A DNA stretch of 64,000 bases from Paralichthys olivaceus (lineage: Eukaryota > Chordata > Actinopteri > Pleuronectiformes > Paralichthyidae): NCBI RefSeq assembly GCF_024713975.1, contig NC_091094.1:20110501-20174500 (forward strand). Reading direction: 5' to 3'. A model generated the notes under the pieces. The model saw only the letters and a list, made by a program, of their open reading frames with translations. It had not been told where the DNA came from and ran no database searches. Below are positions 24,781 through 43,099 of this stretch, piece after piece; position 1 is the first letter of the stretch, and each line of letters starts with the position of its first letter. Made by a program: the position numbers and the translations under genes.

Positions 24781-26122
24781 AAGTCTTTTCAGTGGTTATT
24801 TCACTTGTAACGTTTAAAGCATGTTTTTGGAATCCTGTGGCACACTAATTAGTCTGTCTAACCAGTACGTACTGTGCACCAATCTGCTCCAAGGCTCTTG
24901 AAGCAATAGCAATAGTCCTTATACTGAACCTTAAACTGACCCGTTACCCTAGTGGCCTATTAGAGCATGTAGCTTCTTATGGCACCTGTGTTTAGAGTCT
25001 TCTCAAAGTCCACAGTGTGTTCAAATTCGTTTGATCTGCCATAGTTCACGCAGCTGTCTACAGTAGAAGGTTATATATCACTTATTGGAAAGGTTTTCTC
25101 CACAAATTACCATGTTAATACTTTGAAGAAATTATAGAACTCAAAAACTGAGTCATGCAGGCAGAAGTGTTTTATGGGGAATGAGTATATAGATCAGTCA
25201 GATGCTCAGCCTGGTATTTATATTCTAGACTGGTCAGAAACTACTTTCCTTATGAATCAAGAAAATTTGGATTAAAGTAAATAACTTTGTCTCTTCGGGC
25301 ACCTTTAACTATTGTCAACTGCTTCGGTTCAGTTCATCACAGATTGCTCCTGAACATGAATTCTGAAGTTTGTAAAAAGCTGCCCTCATTTGAACTATTG
25401 CACCTGTTTGACCACAAACACGTTATGTGCTATTTACATGTGCAAGTGTGTCACACATGCATTCTCAGACAATGCATTGTAGACTGGGGCAATGCCTCCA
25501 CACACTCCTGTTTTCTTTTAATTGTTGCAGTGAATGTATAAAGTGCTCAAGGCTTGTTGTATCATATCATTTACATTATATTCAAAAAACACTTGAGTGT
25601 GCACTTGTAGCCTTGTCTGTGTCTTTCTGAAGTGAAAGAAGACATTACTTCACAAGAAATAAAATGACTTGAACTTCCAACATCTGCTTTACTTTGCTTT
25701 ACTGATGCTCAACAGCGCCAACCACAAGCTGCTAGAGGGATCACAATCAAACACATCCTTGTCAGTAGCAAACACAAACATAATATAAAATAACGACGTG
25801 TTAATTAACAGGTCAAGAGGTCAATTATCTACGGAAGCCAACATCTGATGTTGACTGTGCACATTCATTTAATCAAATATATTAATAAGTGTCAAGGTGA
25901 AAAAATAGATATCCCAGCTGAGCTATATGTGTAATGTAAACCCTCCAAACACAATGAAGTAACATTTGATTTGTGTTCAGGAGTTAACACAGCTATGGAG
26001 AACAACACTTTCCCTGCAGATGGTGACATTTGCTTTGTTAACTGTAATCAACATGATTTTAATAAATGTATTAATACATAGTTTTGACATTTTCAAAATC
26101 TTGCTCATAATTCAGAGGAGTA

Positions 26123-32867
<6,745 letters not shown>

Positions 32868-33950
32868 CTTTATCTCTGGTAGTTCAGAGTCATGCGCAAT
32901 GACGTCACTTCTTCTTCTATGGTTTTTATTTTTACACCCAGGATGTTGCGCCAAGGCCTCCTCCACTTTTTTTATTCTCCCTCATATTGAAAACTAATGT
33001 TGTCTCGTTTACTTTGATGACATCATATCAGATGTGTCATCTATAATAACACGTGATCCCCTGAGAAGATGTCATGCATTTTATCACATTATATGATTTA
33101 TTATTTGGAACAGCCATAAACTACAAGCTCAAGCACTAGTTTTTATTGCATCTAAGAAAGTGACACCTGATGCATGTTTATTGTTCGCTGCACTGAACCT
33201 TCGAGTGCACGAAGCAACCAACCCCTGTGACCTGGCTGCGTCAATGCAGTGGATCACGCTCTGCTCATTTCACTTTCCACACAAATATTTAGCGCTCACA
33301 TTTCTTACATCCTGAAACATCCTGTGTGTGAGAACACTACTCATAACAACATAACTAACACGGTTCAAGCAAAGATTTGTTTATGAGTCTGACTGTTTTT
33401 GTGAAGACGCTGTTTGTGAAATGTATGAGTTTCAGTTTTAGAGCTATTTAGGCTATTTAAATGTAATATTTAATAATTTGTGTTCGTTTTTGTTCTGCGT
33501 TTTTTCCCCTCTGAAATGTAAAATTACTGTCACAATGAATGAGTGGACGCCAAAAATTTGAGTTATTGTTTTGCCAAGTACTGGCATCACTAGAACAATG
33601 ACAAGCAATGATATTGTGTTTTAAGCGTATCCTCTTCCTCCGACAAACATCTAACAGCCCGTGAAAGATTATTGTCCTCTCTTTGCCCCGTGTGGCTTCA
33701 AATCCTTTCTTTGTCCTTGATAAAAAAACAGGTTGGATCATTTCATGTTCGTAGAAAAAGTTCCCTTTCTGTTCTGTCATTCTCTAAAATGTAGATTCAG
33801 GTTTTCTGGGGTTAAACCATGGACTGTATATAAAGAGGGTTAAACAAACGTTCTCCTCCCTCCGGCTGGGGGCAGTGTTGTCACCTAGTCAGCTCTGCTG
33901 AACCACTGCAGCGCCGCAGAAGAAGCAGTTCCGTTACTGACCGTGAGACC
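32868..33950. promoter_or_regulatory. Shared head-to-head promoter region of ZMAT1 and IDH3B
   Basis: The start codons of ZMAT1 (minus) and IDH3B (plus) are 1.08 kb apart with no gene between them. A TATATAAA box occurs at 33827-33834, about 117 bp before the IDH3B ATG. However, its surroundings (ATGGACTGTATATAAAGA) are a motif I associate with dispersed fish repeats, so it may not be the true promoter. Repeat R2 copy 2 occupies the middle. Confidence 0.5.
33170..33440 (+). repeat. Repeat R2, copy 2 (ZMAT1-IDH3B intergenic)
   Basis: Second copy of the unit described at 31250-31520, with the same block order and orientation. It diverges mainly in the middle third. Confidence 0.75.
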
Positions 33951-36900
33951 ATGGCGGCCGCATTGAGGGGAAGCTTGGTAACATTGGTCAAGGTGAGTGT
34001 ACATATGATGTTTACAAGCTTATTCAGACAACGCAAAGGTGGCGAATGAGCCGCGGCACTTGAAGATGCATCTGGTTAAAGTCGGGCGCCATGTTTTTAT
34101 AAAGTGTCAAGGGAAGAGAGTTAGTTTATGTGTCATTGCTAATCATGAGCTTCTCTCATTGACACATCCTCTTCTCTCGCCTCCGCATTAAAGATGACAA
34201 AGTGCTCTGTGGCTGCAGTTCTCTTTATCCGCTGCTTTAGGAGGAACCACAGCCTGACTGGCTTTGGTTTGTGAGTATCAGAGTCAAACTCATCAGTTAA
34301 AACTGTGTCTTTATGTTAGCTAAAGTGGCTAACTGACAACAGCACACTTCTTATAACAGGGGCTCACCATAGCTAAACCAGCTAACTGTCAGACCGGATG
34401 AGTCTGAGCAACCTCTGCAGATAATGTGCATCTGATGTGATCATTTAAGTTTATAAATGTCTCAGTCGCCTTAAAATGTCAGTAGGAACCAACACGTGTG
34501 AAACTGACATATATGAACTTGTTCACCTTAAAACCTTCGGTGATGATGACCTGAGGAACTGTCATTTGGATGTATGATCATTCAGGATCTCTCTCTGCCT
34601 CAGTATTATCTATTCCATTAAAACTGGGTTCATTGTGACAATGAGTAAATGATACAAATAAAGTCCACCATCAAATTATCACATTATATGTCATTTTAAT
34701 TCATATTCTTGCCAATCAATTAATACAAACCCATTATATTTTACAAATGACTAGACAGCAGCCTTTGTTTAGGCAATTCCAGTAAAGAAAATTATTGATA
34801 TTGATGCAAAATAATATGTAAATCCAGTCTTCCCCTAAAAACATCTCATATATTGTTTGTCATTCACAGTAACAGTGCAGGAAAAACAGAGGAAAGAAAT
34901 TCCTGCTACACTCTTGGGTTGTATTGTAGTTATTTTCACTATCAATTAATCTGCCAGCAGTGAATTAATCAATTAGTTTTGTCTATGAAATATTATAAAA
35001 CAGCTCAGCCATGTTTACAACTGTTATTTTCTTTTTTGTCTAGCTTTGTGCTGTGGCAAAAAGTCTTTATGATTTCAGGGTTTCCATCCGTCCATCTTAA
35101 TGTTCTGAAAATACACTTAGTGGCTTTTATTAAAATACTTTTGCATAAAGTACATCAATCTGACAGAAATGGTTATAAACTGTAACTTGCTGGTGGCAGA
35201 GGTCAACATCTGTGAGGAGGATAGTTTATCTCTTCAATCCTTAAAAATTATAAAGAGAATAAATGTAAGGAGAGTTCAACTTTGAAACTGCCCACATCTC
35301 ATATCCAAAATGTGTCACGAGTCGATACGCATTGTTTCATGGGGTCACACGTAAGGTTATGGCTTTAGTCATGTTCCAGATGTTGCTATGGTCTTACATA
35401 TGCGTGTTACTCGTCCTCTTAAATGCTGTGACTGTCTTTTTTCCCCCGTCCTCCAGAGCCTGAGTGGCCCCCGGTGGCAGCAGCTGGCCTCTCGACCTCT
35501 GAGTTTATCAGCTGGTCTCTGTGGTCCCGAAGCCCCACCTGCCCGTGCAGATGCTACCTTCAAGGTTACTATGGTACCGGGGGATGGAGTGGGACCCGAG
35601 CTGATGACTGCTGTCAAGGATGTCTTCAAGGTATATTTGAATTTATTCATTTTTTTGTCTAATAAATAAAAAAAATTCCAATTCAATATCAAGAAATGTT
35701 CAAGTGTCAGATACTTATACAAAATTAAATGCATTTGCTTTTGCTGAATCTAAAGGGGTGAAGAAGTTAGAAATACTATGTATCAGACTGAACCAGAGCA
35801 GATATTGTACCATCTTCCACTTTAATAACCTTAAATGGCAGCAATGTTCCCAAACGAACAAGAGCTTAAAAAATGTACACATAGAAGCGATCTGGTGGGG
35901 ATTGTTTCCACAATGTGCCACATGCAGCCAGCTGTGGACCTCTGTTACATGTCATGCCCATTTGTTACCCCATGTTTCCTGTCTGCCTTGTCAATGAAAC
36001 AAAAAATGCCTTTAAGCAATAATTTAGCATGTCATTGATTTGAAAAAGTGTATTATATTATATTAAATTGTCACTCTTAAAGTCGTTTTTTGCTTGTTTC
36101 TGTTCTGTCTCCAGGCAGGAGATGTCCCTGTGGAGTTTGAGGAGTTCCACCTGAGCGAGGTGCAGAACATGGCCAGTGAGGAGAAACTGGACCAAGTGCT
36201 GAATTCTATGAGGACCACCAAAGTGGCTATGAAAGGTTGCTTTGCTTTTTCCTTTTTTCGTCATCCTCTCATTGTTCATCTTGGTTTCATACCCAGAGGG
36301 AATGTGAGAGCAGTTAAAGTGATGCAGTAATGTTCCTGAAATAAAGAACAATGGCTCAACATTTTAAGAAGAAGCAAATGAATCTAAAGTATATGTTTGT
36401 GGTTGTCCAGGAAAGATTCACACGCCCATGGAGTTCAAAGGGGAACTGGCTTCATATGAGATGAGACTGAGGTAAAACACTGAAGTTGGTTGTATATTTG
36501 TATATTTTAGTTTTTTCTTTTCTTTTCTTCTCTTTTAAATGAACCGTGCATGTCCATTCCGCAGGCGTAAACTGGACCTGTTTGCTAACGTGGTTCATGT
36601 GAACAGCCTGCCGGGCTACAGCACTCGCCACAACAATCTGGACCTGGTCATCATCCGTGAACAAACCGAGGGGGAGTACAGCTCACTGGAGCATGAGGTA
36701 AACAACACTCCTCCTCATCCTCCTCCTCATACTCCTCCTCATCCTCCTCCTCACTGCAGGCACCAAACAAACAGTTATTTTAAGTCAGTATGAAAAGGAA
36801 ACATTATTTTTCCTTTGAAGAGAGATTTCCAATGTAGACAGCGATTTAGTCAACATTAAATTAGGTAACAAAACAAAGAAGACGAATTGTGACAGATGTG

Positions 36901-39900
36901 CTGAAATGGTTTTATTGAAGTTTTTATTTTGAACTTTATCTCACACATTGGCGAGTTAATATTTGTTGCGACTCACAATAATTTAGCTGTCCTGTAGACT
37001 CAGTATATTATTAGCTTGATAGCAATGTGATTCTTAAAACAAAACACTGATAATGTAACTCATTAACTATGGGTCAAATACGGGAATTTCATTGATATGT
37101 GATTCATTCATTAAAATTTGAGAGAGTGTGTTGTCAGACACGATATGAAAACTGAAAATGCATCTGTTGTTTTTAGGGTTAAACATTTTTTTCATTCTCT
37201 TCTTTCATCCTCTATTAAAAGTGTTTGTATTAAAATGAATGGACCATTTTCTTGCTCTGCAGAGTGTGACTGGTGTGATCGAATGTTTGAAGATCATCAC
37301 CAGAAAGAAGTCACGGCGCATCGCCAAGTTCGCCTTTGATTACGCCACTAAGAAAGGGCGCAACAAGGTCACTGCTGTTCACAAAGCCAACATCATGTAA
37401 GGGAAAAGAACCCGGCCCTCCTTTTTTTTGTTTTTGTATAATATATATTTTGAAATCATACTCTTTTTAAATTTGTGTGTAATTTGGGTCTTGATTTGCA
37501 TTACAGCCATGGCAATACTTGTTCTCCTCCAATCTTATTACAGGAAATTGGGTGATGGGCTGTTTCTGCAGAGCTGTGCGGAGGTGGCACAACTGTACCC
37601 CAAAATCAAATACGAGAACATAATCATTGATAACTGTTGCATGCAGGTACATACAGACTCATACAGTTTGCTTTCCTCACTTGATAAATAAAGATATAGT
37701 GTAATACACTTTTAATTATGATATGGGTAAATTCAATATATTTCTTTATATGTATTTCATTTTGTAAAAAACATGAAACTTAATTTTAATAATTTATTAT
37801 TGTTTGTTTACTGTGTGACCAAACTCAGCGGATATCATATTTAAAATTGTCACTATCTGTGTAATTGCTGCAGTTGGTCCAGAACCCATACCAGTTTGAT
37901 GTGCTGGTGATGCCAAACCTGTACGGTAACATTATCGACAACCTGGCAGCAGGGCTGGTTGGAGGAGCAGGAGTCGTTCCTGGGGAGAGCTACAGTGCAG
38001 AGTATGCTGTGTTTGAGACTGTGAGTTTTCACTGAGCTTTTCCAAGCTTTTCTTTGATTGACTTTAAAGTTTAGGCTGCCCATCATTCTCCAGTTTTCCT
38101 CCTTTTGTACTATGTTGAGATTTGTTATTAACACAAAAATACAAAAGTACTGCAGGATTCTATCTACAATGGATGCAGAGTTTTTGTCAGAATTATGTCA
38201 AAGTTTTTCTGCCACTGTCAATAATTTCCTCAGCAACTCTAATCTCAGAGATTACACAAATATAAACCAGAGATGTCAAATATATGTTTTAGATGTGGAA
38301 AAGAGGAGGGTTTGTTACATGTTCAAAGCTTAATACAGTCTGGCATGTGACATCATGACAAAACGCACACAAATGACCTTTCCTGCAAATCTGCTAACTG
38401 GAACATATTACAACCATTAGTGCAAATTTAATACACTTTTAGAAATTGCTTTGTGCATTGCAGTGCACCCCACAGCTAAACGGAAGAGAACAATCACATA
38501 TACTGTAGGAAAGGACTATGATACCTTCCATAATATTTGACAGCCCTCTTTGACCTCATTGACAGATTTTCAGATCTGTTATAAAAATGTTACCAGAATT
38601 GATACACCTTAAGTCACCAGCCAAAGGCTACTTCCACATCAATACGTTTTTGTTTGAAAATGCATCAAACCTCCTGGTCTACCTTTAGTCTGGGTGGGCA
38701 GAAACTGTGATTTTTGGAAAAGACGAAGTAGGCATTGGCAACTGCTTCCTGATTGGGTCTTTCTATGGGTCATGTCATAGCCTTCGCTAAATCGTTAGGC
38801 TGTTATCACATGACCCCCTTCCGGAAGAAAAGAACCATCAATAGTCTCAGCTATCATTGTACAACACAACATGGATAATCAATTAAATGTTGCTGACCCT
38901 GTTGTCTTTGCAAATAGCTGATGTGCAGGTAAATTCTGCAAGCTAGGATTGCTCGCATTGTGTCTCTTTAATATCCCATAGCAATTACTTTAAAAAAAAA
39001 AACTATTTTACTTTAACGACAAACTGCTCCTTTTGATTCAGGTCCTCCTTTAGTCTTTTACTTGTCTCGTTAAACAGTCATCATATCATTCTTTATGCCC
39101 TTTTTTCCTTTTCTCTCTCAGGGTGCACGCCACCCCTTTGCACAAGCTGTAGGAAGGAATATCGCCAACCCCACAGCCATGCTGCTCAGTTCTGCTAACA
39201 TGCTCAGGCACCTCAAGTGAGTCAACTTGTTTGGCCTTGTAGTAACAAGTCCACTATGTTTTACACCGCACCCTTCTTTTCATCTGTCCCAGTCTACCAC
39301 ACATCTCCAGCTTTAGAAAACAGTTTTAAGTGGCTGTTTGTGTGGAGACATGCGCACAAGACAGTTCTGCTCACCCATTAATCCTCACCGTATTGTGTTG
39401 CAGCCTAGAATATCACTCCCAAATGGTGTCAGATGCTGTCAAGAAGGTCATCAAACAGGGCAAGGTAAGTGAGTGTGCCTGTTACTTTGCCTTGACCCTG
39501 TGAATGTGAACATATCCATCTCAGACAGCACTAACAGGTTAAGGAAACATTCCTCTGTTTGTTGATACCAGTTTAACAACATAACAACTAGTGATCCTGC
39601 AGAATGAGGATATGTGAAGCCAACAGGACTTGTTTAACCCCAATGCATGTGTTTCTGAATTAACTTGCCGCTCATTGGTGTTGTGGGTCAGTAACTGCCA
39701 TCTCACAGAGCTTTTGACAATAAGGGCTGAAGCTGCTGCGAATGTGCTTGAGATGGTCCCCCTGGCCTGAATGCGGCAGACATTTTCCTGTTGCTGTGAA
39801 CATGTCTGACCTGCACAATCTCCTGCTACGTTCTTCACATGTGAAGAGATAACTGTAATTACTAATTACTAATTAATTATTAACTAATTTCCTGTCATTT

Positions 39901-41014
39901 TCTGAATTTCATGTCATATCAAAATGGCTTAAAGGTCCAGTGTGTAAGATTTAGGTGAAAGGGAACTTTTGGCAGAAATTTAATATAGAATAATGCTCAT
40001 GATGTTTTCACTAGTTCGTTTCATCTAAATTGTATTAATTGTAGTTTTCTTTACCCCAGAAAAGGCCCTTTATATTTAAATACTTTATATTTACATCAAG
40101 GGGACCCTCTCTACTGAGGCCGCCATGTTTTTTACATTAGTCCAGACTGGACAAACTAAACACCTTTGAGTTTTTGTGACAACTGAAGCTACCACAGGTT
40201 CTTCTTCATGTTTGGAAGGAGAGGGTGAGGTGAGGGGTGTTCAGCTGCAATATGCAACTTCACCTGCCTATAGATCCCTTTCACCTAAATCTTACACACT
40301 GAATCTCAAAAGGTGATATTAGTAGTTCTTGACCCACACATGACTACAACTAACAACCTGCACACTACTCTTCATTGTGTTAGAGAGCCTTTAATTATGC
40401 TTTTAAAATTGTACACCATGAGTCTTCGCTCCTCTCTTATATTTCTTTTCCTGTCTCAATTGAACCTTGAATCTTTTTTTTACCAGGGCATTCTATTCTT
40501 TTTAGCTGCTTTTAGCACCTGATCCCTGTTGACACTAACACACACTGACACAAACACTAATATTAAGTGGGTCAATCCTCGTCCCTCTGCCTAAAGACAT
40601 GGTGAATTCTTGTCTAGAAATTGCCTTTCAGTAGTGGCAGCTTTTGGACATTCTTTCTTTGCTTTTCATAACCCCTAACCCTTTAAGCTGGTTTCATCAG
40701 TGGGGATAGTGTTGTACTTGAAGCTTCTGTGAGAATGTGAGAGATTATATATGTTTTTTGAGGAATGCATGTTAAATGAAAGCAAAATTTGCCTCCATGT
40801 TGTGTTAAGTGCCACTCCTCTCCCTCTTTCCTCTCCTTTAACCCCCTCCTCTCCTTGTACCCTACTGCCCTGTGTGTGTGTGTGTACGTGTGTGTGTTTG
40901 TGTGTGTGCATGTGCACATCCCAGGTACGGACACGAGACCTTGGCGGGTATTCTACCACTGGCGATATTGTGCGTGCCGTTGTGGAAAACCTGCGTCACA
41001 GACCAGTTTACTAA
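33951..41014 (+). CDS. IDH3B: Isocitrate dehydrogenase [NAD] subunit beta, mitochondrial (proximal last exon form)
   Basis: IDH3B is a structural/regulatory subunit of the mitochondrial NAD-dependent isocitrate dehydrogenase of the citric acid cycle (with IDH3A and IDH3G). Exons: 33951-33992, 35457-35630, 36115-36235, 36411-36471, 36565-36697, 37263-37396, 37544-37646, 37874-38020, 39122-39216, 39404-39464, 40925-41014, giving 386 residues, close to the human length. The N-terminus ([14 protein letters not shown], then Arg/Ser-rich) fits a mitochondrial targeting peptide. Visible motifs are [10 protein letters not shown] at about 54-63 and the isocitrate/isopropylmalate dehydrogenase signature beginning [13 protein letters not shown] at 271. 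Residues 81-110 carry the beta-type [12 protein letters not shown] segment. The last exon encodes [16 protein letters not shown] and ends RPVY. A second, mutually exclusive last exon lies at 42554-42631. The synteny IDH3B-PTPRA agrees with human 20p13. Confidence 0.95.
36703..36754. repeat. CCTCCTCAT short tandem repeat after IDH3B exon 5
   Basis: A pyrimidine-rich 9-15 bp repeat (CTCCTCATCCTCCTCCTCAT-type) beginning a few bases after the exon 5 donor at 36698. Confidence 0.85.
39750..39850 (+). repeat. Dispersed repeat R1, copy C (IDH3B intron 10)
   Basis: Contains GCAGACATTTTCCTG, GAACATGTCTGACC and CTGCTACGTTCTTCACATGTG in the same order as copy A at 27640-27960. Confidence 0.55.
39929..40308 (+). 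mobile_element. Miniature inverted-repeat element, copy 2 (IDH3B intron 10)
   Basis: Starts TTAAAGGTCCAGTGTGTAAG and ends TAAATCTTACACACTGAATC. The interior closely follows copies 1 and 3. The right end has lost its terminal TTAA. Confidence 0.8.
40870..40924 (+). promoter_or_regulatory. IDH3B: TG-rich tract with TGCATG next to the IDH3B proximal terminal exon
   Basis: Between the polypyrimidine tract (about 40815-40870) and the acceptor of exon 11a lies a TG-rich stretch with a TGCATG at 40907-40912, 12 bp before the exon. (U)GCAUG is the RBFOX binding site and UG runs bind TDP-43 and CELF proteins. Separation of the pyrimidine tract from the AG by over 40 bases is unusual and could make this exon a regulated choice. 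Confidence 0.5.
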
Positions 41015-41061
41015 GATGTTTTGTCTCGTTCTTCGCTGACTTTTCCTTAAATCCGGACGTT

Positions 41062-41092
41062 GTCTTAACATGAACTGAACTCATGTTAAGAC
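41062..41092 (+). other. IDH3B: Perfect 12-bp hairpin in IDH3B proximal 3' UTR
   Basis: GTCTTAACATGA (41062-41073) is exactly complementary to TCATGTTAAGAC (41081-41092) with a 7-base loop. It begins 48 bases after the stop codon of the proximal last exon. Confidence 0.8.
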
Positions 41093-41206
41093 TCACCTCC
41101 CCTCTCACTGCCCAATAACTGTCCTGTCAAACACCATCAGTTATGTGTATGTTTGTATTGGGTTTGTTGATAGATCCAGTGTAATCACATGACCTTGTGT
41201 TACTTT

Positions 41207-41212
41207 ATTAAA
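41207..41212 (+). terminator. IDH3B: IDH3B proximal polyadenylation signal
   Basis: ATTAAA about 190 bases after the proximal stop codon, followed by GT-containing sequence. It would give a short 3' UTR for the exon 11a form. Confidence 0.5.
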
Positions 41213-42553
41213 CTTGTGCAGCTCGGGCTTCGTCTTAAGGATTTATGTCAAACACCCTGATCCTCTGTCGCCCCTTTCCATGAACACATAGTTAGTGACC
41301 ATCATGTTGCAACTTTTTCATTTTTAAATATTTTCATGGCTGAGGAAGCGCTATATCCATCTATTTATATGTGATTTTGCTTGATTGTCAAAATGTTTCA
41401 GCCTTATCGGCCAGATAGACTACCTCTCTGCTGTCTCACATTAAAACTCAGCTGTGGAAAAACACACCATCTTTGTCAACAGTTTATACATTATATCGAT
41501 CATCTAGTCCTTCCTCACAAGTCACCAACAACTGACTTCACATTTGAATTCGTTATATTTCCTCTTTACTCTGAACAATCTGAAGTCGGTGATAGTGATA
41601 TAAACTGATAAAAACCCATATGTTGTTTATGAATCACAGAGGCAAACCTGCCCTCATGCTAAGTGCTTGTTTCTTGCTCTGACACTAATACAACAGGAAG
41701 TATGTCAACATTTTAACATGAAACTGCAACAAGCAAATGTTGAGAAAACCAATAATATTTAGACTCAACATTCACAGAATTTACAAATATTGCTCCATTT
41801 ATTGTGAAATCATTATCATGTATGATAATAATAAGTGTTAATAATTCTACACTTTCATAGCCACAGAAAATATAATGTTACACAGGTGCACACAGGCTCC
41901 AAGAAACTACACAAGCTGAATTATAAACTGGTACATTTTCTGTTTGTGTAAATGGATAAAACCACCATTGTTTCAATTAAAACAATATGAACATCTTTTG
42001 TCCTAATATGGTGCTGCTCATTCCCACAGATACTGTAAGACATTAAAACACTGCTCTCTCATCATGACGTCTGTCGATGCTTTTTGTATTAGTGAGCAGC
42101 AAATCATAGTTGTCAGTGGTTCACCACAAATAATAACAAAATAAAGCAACATTGAAGTAATTATACTCTTGTGTAGTTCATGACGGAGAATGTTCAGCAC
42201 CCCCAGTGTAAACAGTGTCATGTCTTTTTATGTTTATCCTTTTTATTTCCTCTTTGACCACAGATCTTCAATGTAAATGTCATTCTTGCACATTGAAGCT
42301 GGTAACAAGCGTGAGATGTGGTATTAAATAAATGACATCATGTCTTCTTTTTTTTTTTATGTCAGCAACTGTGGTTTTGGATGCATGTTTTACAGCTGCG
42401 TTGTTCTCTCGTCTCTGAACCAAAGAGGTCGTGACTGATTCCTCTGAGTGCAGTTTTTAAAGGCTCTCTAACACACTGCCCATGATACTGTATGTGGACA
42501 TGTGTCGCTGCAGCTGTGCACATAGTAACACACTGTCCTTATGTTTGCAACAG

Positions 42554-42631
42554 GTGCGCACTGGAGACCTGGGGGGCTACGCGTCGAGCGACGAGTTCAC
42601 CCGGGCTGTCATTGCTAACCTGGCAGTCTAA
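42554..42631 (+). CDS. IDH3B: IDH3B distal alternative last exon (11b)
   Basis: Preceded by a TTTGCAACAG acceptor and in the same phase as exon 11a, it encodes VRTGDLGGYASSDEFTRAV ending NLAV and a stop. It aligns residue by residue with exon 11a ([19 protein letters not shown]), so the two exons are duplicates used in place of each other. Joined to exons 1-10 it gives 382 residues. Mammalian IDH3B is known to use alternative last exons. Confidence 0.9.
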   Translation: MRTGDLGGYASSDEFTRAVIANLAV

Positions 42632-43086
42632 GCATCATGTTTGTATGTCTGTCAGCTGCTGAGACGCACACACACTCTTTTTAATTTGCCTCCTGTTAAA
42701 CAGATCTCTTGACTGATTGTACACACTCATTTTACAATATATTCCAGTGACAGCTCACACACATCGTCCTCTTAAAAATAGTAACATGCAGATGAAAAGC
42801 AGAGATATTATATCTATAACCACTGCTTTGCAGTTGAGCATTTCCTTTAAATATGTAAACTTTATCTAATGCAGGTTTAAGGTCCAGAGTCTTAGAATCA
42901 GCACACAACATAGTTCCATTGTGTTAAACTGGTTTAACATCAAGCAGTCACACTGTTCTCTGACCAGGGCCTCTTACAGGTTTATGTCTGGACATTAATC
43001 GCTGTTCAAACATTGTGTATTTATATTTTAAAATTATTTATTATCTTACAGTTTTATTGCTTCTTCATTTGTTATGAGATATGAAT

Positions 43087-43092
43087 AATAAA
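43087..43092 (+). terminator. IDH3B: IDH3B distal polyadenylation signal
   Basis: AATAAA about 455 bases after the distal stop codon. The stretch between is AT-rich and noncoding. Confidence 0.45.
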
Positions 43093-43099
43093 GAGAGAG

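Larger units (their letters stand above)
22116..26122. other. Intergenic region between CD8B and the zinc-finger gene
   Basis: No credible gene. It contains the CD8B 5' flank, a 374-bp miniature element (22832-23205) and an L2-type LINE 3' fragment (about 24360-24780). The 103-codon frame at 23972-24283 matches nothing I recognise and overlaps a second long frame in another phase, so I do not call it. Confidence 0.6.

Noticed and set aside
33827-33834. TATATAAA as the definite IDH3B TATA box
   Set aside because: The surrounding sequence looks like a motif found in dispersed fish repeats, and housekeeping genes such as IDH3B usually lack TATA boxes. It is listed only as part of the promoter region.
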